DNA from: Chaetoderma sp. LZ-2023a
Lineage: Eukaryota > Mollusca > Caudofoveata > Chaetodermatida > Chaetodermatidae
Direction: 5' to 3'
Assembly: GCA_034401795.1 (NCBI GenBank)
Contig: CM067373.1
Location: 43,725,142 to 43,789,141 of the forward strand
DNA: 64,000 nt
This document shows positions 57,601-64,000 of the stretch, piece after piece; the stretch's first letter is position 1; each line of letters opens with the position of its first letter. A program made the translations under genes and the position numbers. The notes beneath the pieces are model-generated. The model worked only from the letters and a program-made list of their open reading frames with translations, was not told the origin of the DNA and made no database searches.

Positions 57601-60065
57601 TTCAGAAAACCAATTTTATACGCTTATACAATCTGGACGTTGTTGTATGATGAAACATGCTGATAAAATCGCTCATGGCAGGAAAACACAAATGGCAATT
57701 GAGGATAAGAGAAATCATTATCTCTGTTTTATATAGATTGAAATGAAACAGGAATGCTATCAATAAGAAATCGTCGAGATCTTAAACAATGCACATTGAA
57801 AGGCAAATAATTTAGCTCAGAGATATGCCTAATGGCTATTTGCTGGAATACCTTTTAAATATATGAATAATGACAAAATTTCACATGACCCATCAACAAA
57901 GTTATATACTTTCTACTTCTATATCTGTATTTATCTATCCACGAGGATTAATTGGCATATCCTGTACCCACAACAAGGCTCCTTTAGCAGAATGAACATA
58001 GTTATGCCATTATACATAATGCAGGCATTTGTAGAATTATTTGCACGTGGTACAACAAGCACATACATGCCCATCAGAGGAAAGATGATGCTGATATAGA
58101 GGGTTATTCGGAACATACTTGGTTATTTTGAGATACGCAGCGATTGGTTAACGTTGTTTTCGATGCCTGAAAATAAAAATGAACATTTCCAAATTTATCT
58201 ATGCCCTGTCCATCACTAGCAAAGCGCCACCTATACCTCGCTCGGGTTGTGATCGATCCTTGAACTCCCTAGCTATCAATTTTCAGAAATCTATACAGTT
58301 AAGCATTTAAACTATTGATATCGCAATTATGTTGTTCTAATTATGATGGACATTTCCAAGGTTGTCCATCATTCTTATGACGTCATAATCAACTATGTGA
58401 CGTGTAGGATGATGTCATAGTCATGACGTCATGAATGATTCGAGATAGTCAGTCTTTAACGCTTAATAGTTCAACACGTTCGGACAATTATGACGTCATC
58501 CCACACGCCTCATAGTTGATTATGACGTCATACGAATGATGGATAAACTTGGAAAGGTCCATCATATCTCCAGGTCGGGAAATATGCATTCAAACAGCAA
58601 GAATAGAATTATAATTTAGAAGATTTCGTGCATGATGTATTACCAAGTGTCCAAGGAAATATAATGATACATTTGAAGCTTCCCCTTGCAGCGCTTCTTC
58701 AACATAGCAATATACTGGTTCAAACGAGGTTAAACCTAAAAAAACAATTGTTACTAGACATATTCTGTCTAGATTTCATTAAACCTTAGTATTGACGTGA
58801 TACTTAGTGATAAAATAAAAAGGAAAAAGTCTTGAGACATTAACAAGCAAAAAGTTACTAAAAGCAAAGCAGAATCCATTAATGTTTATGAAGTAAACAG
58901 GAAATCTATCATTAAACTATTTATGTTTAGACACCCGTCAGGGGATGGGTGTGGGCCACACATTACACACTGTATTCTGTAAGCAAATCTGAAATTTGAA
59001 TAACAACATAAGTGCGATATAAATAATACTCAGAATCATTTGCTAGAATAAGAATACCGCATTGGGCATTGACAATTTTCCAGCATTTCTTTTTAAAGAA
59101 ATGAGCATGCAATCTTAGACTATGCATGCAGGTGATGCAACCTGTCACAATTATACTATGTATAATATGTTTGTCAAAGAAAGAAACTTAGTGTTTACTA
59201 GCTAAATGTTGGAACATTTCGGAGTATATTATCTATTCTATGTGCTTTAATCTATCAATAGAGCACCGCATATGAGATGGGGTTAGTAACCAGTCATAAC
59301 TGCTGAATCCATTATGCCGATCAACCATTTGACAGCATAATCAGTTATGTCACATGCATGCTGACGTCACAATAAAATATGTAGCGATTGACGTAGCTAA
59401 GCCAGTCAAGATGCCTTGAATGCCTTTTTATTTAATAAACATTCTGGTGACTATTTTGAACCTAAGTTGACTGGGCGCTGTTGCTGCCAAAGTCAAATTA
59501 AATCAACAGCTTACCTGTATAGTTTTTTGGAAATTGAGAGTCATTGAGAGTTCAGGGTTCGATCCCAACATGGGCAGATCGTGGACGGAGCTTAGTTACT
59601 GATGGCTGGGGCACAGCTAAAATTGAATTCGTCAATTTTGTTAACGTTCTTTTTATGGTGTAAATATCAATTAGATCGTTAAGCATGAGATAAAATAGAT
59701 ACATACATACATATTGCATAATTTCATGTCTTATATAGATATGTGTGTTTTGACACTGACTTACTAAGATTGGATCTTGACTCGATGCTTGGAGTCAAAG
59801 TCGGAAGATTGAATGAAGATTCTGGAAATAGGTTACCTATTTCTCACTGATTCTAGAACACAGCTATTGAAGAAATTGCTCAAACTAGCTGTGCTGGTTA
59901 ATTAAAGAAGTTTATTAAATACATATAGCTTTCAAATAATGGAAGATATCTGAATGAATTAAAAGGCGGTTGGAATAAGACTCCACGAAGCAATGATGTG
60001 TATCAATATATTTCATTTAAATTTAAGTCGTTACAGTCTCCAACTGACCTTCAAATACTGCAAAT
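54700..60065. other. Non-coding part of copy C
   Basis: Complement of 37338-42720. It includes the empty Polinton site (GTGTTT, 59745-59750), a CRE-palindrome MITE (58370-58535) and a decayed foldback MITE (59446-59509). No supported genes. Confidence 0.5.
58370..58535. repeat. CRE-palindrome MITE, copy C
   Basis: Four perfect TGACGTCA octamers at 58378-58385, 58424-58431, 58491-58498 and 58523-58530. The set is not the same four positions as in copy B, since one arm site here has become TGATGTCA. Confidence 0.8.
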
Positions 60066-60078
60066 TAAATTCTATATA

Positions 60079-61410
60079 TATGATTACTGTATGCTGCGGC
60101 TGTAGTAGTAGAAACATTCTACAGCTACAATCAGTCCTTCGTCGCCTTTTGTCGAATAGAATAGAGAATACTGCCTCCGTCGAAATCATTAGCTTCCTCA
60201 GATCCATTCTTGACTTGAGTGTACCGAGTCCTGCTTTCTTGAGGTCACCTCGTAGCATGCTTAGCAGATTTATGCAATGACGTCCTCTTCTGGCTTTCTA
60301 TTTGCTGGCTCCGAGTAGGGCGAATTCCAAGGCTCTCTGTGCTGGTGTTTCTTCTGGCATCCTTAGCACATGGCCAAACATGGACCATCTTTGCTGGGCG
60401 ACATTTACAGACAGCGGCGACGTATTATACATTTTATATAGTTCATCGTTTGAAATTATGCTGTCTGGCCATCGGTGTTCAGTCATGGTGCGTAGGTGTT
60501 TGCGGTGGCAGGCATCGAGTTTGTCTAGAGATGCCCAGCTGTTACAGTTATACGGCATCAATGATACCCAGGTTGCATTGTATAAACGTAGCCACTTTAT
60601 CAAGGTCATCTTTGATCTACGAATCCATAGCTTCCAGAAGGACTGGAAAGCTATGCTCCCCATGACGCGGCGCGCAGAAATGTCAGCAGTACTGCAAAGC
60701 AGTGAGCCCAGGATTTCACTTTTCCTCCATGGTTCGCCGCCACGAAATGGGGCGTCATTTTCTATAGTTTCATGCTTTGTCGATAGGTATATGTGGGTGA
60801 ACTCTGTTTGGATTCATTCATAAAGAGATTCTCAATTTTTAGTTTGCTTGCAGCTATTGGGAGAAGTTCGTCAAGGGGTTTCTTTTCCTCGTCTATGAAG
60901 GCCACATCGTCGGCATATTCTATCTCCAGCGGCATGCCCATTATTGACACGACGGTGGGGGTGGGGTGGGGGTGGGGTGGGGGCGGGGTGGGGGTGGGGT
61001 GGGGGCGGGGTGGGGGTGGGGGTGGGGTGGAGTTGGTCTTGTGGAACTTTCCCGCACAGATTTCAATGCAGCAGCAAGGTATCAGGTGAAAAGCACCGGA
61101 GACAGACCATCTCCCTGTGGGGAGCTGATTGATTTCTCAAACTCTACAGCATTCACTGACTTGCCTCGTACTCTCAGCTTGATGTCTGCAAGCAGTAGTC
61201 TCACTAGTCGTAGCCCATCTTCATTGCAACTGGCCTGGCGTGGTACATCTAGGATCGTTGAGCGTTTAATTGTATCGAAGGCTCGTGACATGGCAATGCC
61301 CATTTTGTGGAAGTCCCAGTGTTTGGACATGACTACCGACACAAGCATGCGTTGAGCCCATACAATGTCTGCGCAGCTGCGTCCACGTTTGAAGCCACAT
61401 TGACTAAACC
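60079..61410 (-). pseudogene. 5'-truncated LINE fragment, copy C
   Basis: Inverted counterpart of 36031-37324, with TSD TAAATTCTATATA at 60066-60078 and 61411-61423. On the minus strand the RT core (MSRAFDTIKRST, LEIEYADDVAFID) retains the catalytic YADD near 60905, unlike the YADN in copy B. The C-terminal FGHVLRMPEETPAQRAL is also intact. The G-rich minisatellite at 60955-61030 breaks the frame. Confidence 0.86.
60955..61030. repeat. G-rich minisatellite (GGTGGGGGTGGGG)n in LINE
   Basis: 76 bp of G4-G5 runs separated by single T or C, on the plus strand (template strand of the LINE RT). It has far more than four G-runs and so can form G-quadruplexes in principle. The tract is longest here of its three occurrences. 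Confidence 0.9.
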
Positions 61411-61899
61411 TAAATTCTATATAGAAATGGCTAAATCCACAAGAACTAAGAATAGATAATCGAGCTTAAAAACGATAACTGAATCTTCTCTTCGAATGCT
61501 ATGTCTAAAACGACTTACAACATCTGATATACAGATAGGCTGGCGACTTTGTGATTAGCTATCAAATTTGCTATTCCTCATTAGGACATGGTATCTGATT
61601 GGGCGGCCTTACTTATCTAGCCAATCAGATCTTACTTAAGATTTTCGCATGGAGCAATATGCAGCGGATTGATTCGGTTGCATCTGAAACGATTTGACGC
61701 ATTTCTAATAGTTAGATACTAATAAACTTATTTTGACATCCATATCAACTCGGGATGCCGTGTATTCTATTGCAGTCTGATGTGGCTTGACAAGTTATTA
61801 ACAGATACCTGTTTGAACTAGGGCCGTTCGATTATGGAAATACATTAGAAGTAGCAACTATTTAGTGAGGGGGGGGGCTAGTATAGTTTTCTTAAAATT

Positions 61900-61916
61900 A
61901 ATAATAATAATAATAA

Positions 61917-61976
<60 letters not shown>

Positions 61977-61977
61977 T

Positions 61978-62036
<59 letters not shown>

Positions 62037-62165
62037 TTTAATAAATAGATGAATGAATGAAAGAACGAACGAACGAACGAACGAACGAACGAACGAACGA
62101 ACGAACGAACGAATGAATGAATGAATGAATGAATGAATGAATGAATGAATGAATTAATGATTGAA
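61900..62165. repeat. (AAT)n(GAAC)n(GAAT)n compound microsatellite
   Basis: Inverted counterpart of 35211-35540 with different unit counts: about 43 AAT units with few interruptions, then about 14 GAAC and about 14 GAAT units. Confidence 0.95.
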
Positions 62166-63547
62166 TGAATACAAATGCTTGATTCGCTATAAAAATAACA
62201 GAATACGCAATTTCGTAAATTGGTTCCTAGTTAGGTTTAGATTACCTCAACTAAGTAGGCCTATGAAAAGACCGCAGACACTCAGGGCACCGGAAGCAAA
62301 TTTGAGGGGCGGTGGCAGGTTCCACAAAAGGGCACGCTGTATGGCATTGTCTGGAGGAAGATATGAAATGGGTGCCCCCACCAGACCCCCCCCCACCCCC
62401 GCCTCTCATAGAAGGATGTTCGGGGATACCCACCTACCTAACCACCACGAGAAAAACATTGAAAGGTGTAGGTTCATGACTCGATTTCCTGCATTCTGAG
62501 TTTCTTATGATTACGTATAAATGTTAGAGCGATGTTAATCGAATAACTTATGTATTCTTTGGTCAATTGAACCTGTTCCCAATTCACAATGTGAGCGAGC
62601 GGGCGGGCGGTCGGGCAGGTTGTTGTACCAGATGCACACGTTGAGTGTGCGTGCATTCGGGCATGTGTCTGTATGGTTTGCCTTGAAAAAACTTAATTAT
62701 ACTTGAGTTCCTAATTATATTTGCAATCAGCGGGATTCAAAGGGAAAGTGCTTTTGTGAAAACTCGGTTATTCAAGACAAATCTACCAATCATGTTGAAC
62801 ATGTGAACAAGGTTTGTTTCAGCCCTTGCCTTAGATGAAGACCATGAAGTTTTTTTAAAGTTTATGTTAAGCAGTTTCACAGGTCTTTAAATGTACTTTT
62901 TACAATGGTGCAAAGTCAAAGATGGCCACCAACAAAATCGATCAAGCAGCTTTCCTGACCCAACCATGGATCTGCCCCTATGGATCCCTACTACCCAGTA
63001 GTTCTTAAGGACTCGCTTAAAAATAGGGCCTACGATGGACATATGCTGGATGAATAGACAGATAAGGTAGCAACACAATTACGTCAAATTAGTAACAAAT
63101 TATTCAACAGCTAGTGTGTATGGAATAAGTAATTAAAATTATGATTTTGCAGCCTCTTACTTAGCTATATTGCCGTGTTGGTGTCAGATGTACATTTGGC
63201 CCGCCCTATTCAAAGAAGGCCTTCAAATGCCTGATTTTGTTTATGCGTGGATGGTGGTATGATCTTTTATGTTAAGAACTCAAAGAGATTGACATGGCTA
63301 GGCATGTACGTGTATCACGACCGTACGAGTTGGTAGGGTGGCGGTGGGTGTGGGGTGGATGGGGTGGGTGTGGAGCTCATACTCATATAAATAGCACAGT
63401 ATTAAAAAAACACATTCCTCAAATATGCCCACCGACATTGCACTTCGGCCATGTGTATGCAAATTATTTCTACCTTTGCATCTGCTTAACACGTCAGTTG
63501 AATGTTTGAGCTTGAGAGTTGCTGTTAATTCTAATTAATATCCCTTA

Positions 63548-63929
63548 GTCCGTGTTCTCATACAGCTACTATTTCGGTAAATAGCAGGTATATCGGCTAG
63601 CGTTCTCACTAGACTGCCTCTTGTACCGGAATAAATACGTTATTTATTTCGAAATTGAATCCCACAAAATCGGCCGTTTATCTTCCGATATATCGCTAAT
63701 GATTCCCTATGTGAACGCGGCCTATTTCGTCAAAATCTGCCGGGTAGCGCGCACGTCAGCATTTTCTCGCACTGTCTGCCAGGTACGGCGCTACGGTCCT
63801 CGTGTTATCTCGCTGTTACCAGTCCTGGATATCTTCCAGCAGTGTGAATGCAAACCGATATATCGGCTATTTATTAACCTACATAGTACACGAAATAGTT
63901 AAACAGGATTAGGCAATTTGAAAGAGGCC
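63548..63929. mobile_element. Harbinger-like MITE, copy C
   Basis: Ends GTCCGTGTTCTCA and the complement of TTGAAAGAGGCC, with TTA on both sides (63545-63547, 63930-63932). It is about 20 bp shorter than the copy B version. Confidence 0.7.
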
Positions 63930-64000
63930 TTAGTTTTACTCTATTGCTGCACCAAACCGCCCATCTCTGCACATATGGTATATTATACTGACTATGCAAG

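Larger units (their letters stand above)
47447..64000 (-). repeat. Segmental duplication copy C (inverted)
   Basis: The complement of this region is colinear with copy A 14679-27046 and, further right, with copy B back to about 33374, where the window ends. It shares the B-specific insertions and the A-type LINE (missing from B only because B stops earlier). B and C form a large inverted repeat with arms of at least 10 kb and a spacer of about 9.7 kb. Confidence 0.9.
61819..64000. mobile_element. hAT-like element, copy C (runs off window)
   Basis: It starts TAGGGCC after the 8-bp flank GTTTGAAC (61811-61818), the complement of the GTTCAAAC duplication in copies A and B. It contains ATT and GAAC microsatellites (61900-62160), the 2.1 kb TIR element from 62284 and the Harbinger-like MITE (63548-63929). 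The far end is beyond the window. Confidence 0.75.

Overview
The window looks like intergenic or heterochromatic DNA of an animal, most likely an aquatic invertebrate. It is AT-rich, has no dense ORFs, no Shine-Dalgarno operons and no rRNA, and is packed with metazoan transposon classes: a Polinton/Maverick, Tc1/mariner, hAT-like and Harbinger-like elements, several non-LTR retrotransposons, foldback MITEs and long microsatellites. I recognise no intact host gene. The only long intact reading frame is the reverse transcriptase ORF of a young LINE at 44.4-46.3 kb.

Layout. A segment of at least about 15 kb of unique content is present in three versions. Copy A (about 2.67-27.05 kb, + orientation) carries a 9.24 kb Polinton inserted at 5433-14672. 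Copy B (31.27-43.85 kb, + orientation) begins at a 500-N gap and stops abruptly at 43849. Copy C (about 47.45-64.0 kb, inverted) runs off the right end. Between A and the gap is about 3.7 kb of unrelated sequence with hairpin MITEs and a ~150-unit (TG)n tract. Between B and C is a 3.6 kb spacer holding an unrecognised minus-strand ORF split by the young LINE. Because the copies differ by insertions, they act as filled and empty sites for one another. Exact target-site duplications (TSDs) can be read for the Polinton (AAACAC), a hAT-like element (GTTCAAAC), a Harbinger-like MITE (TAA), a 2.1 kb TIR element (9 bp) and three LINE insertions (9-13 bp).

The Polinton is the most informative element. 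It has AG...CT ends, a 6-bp TSD, a DDE integrase pseudogene (+) and a protein-primed family B DNA polymerase pseudogene (-) meeting tail to tail, and a short hydrophobic ORF. Capsid, ATPase and protease genes are not detected. Its right terminal repeat is interrupted by a Tc1-like DD34E transposon.

The nesting gives a relative history: hAT-like element, then microsatellites, then the 2.1 kb TIR element with a Harbinger MITE in B and C; a LINE with a second RNase H-bearing LINE inside it in A; and a chimeric LINE with captured flanking DNA in C. The main uncertainty is whether A, B and C are true segmental duplications or partly haplotypes joined by the assembler, which the N gap makes possible. 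All identities are by eye; no searches were run.
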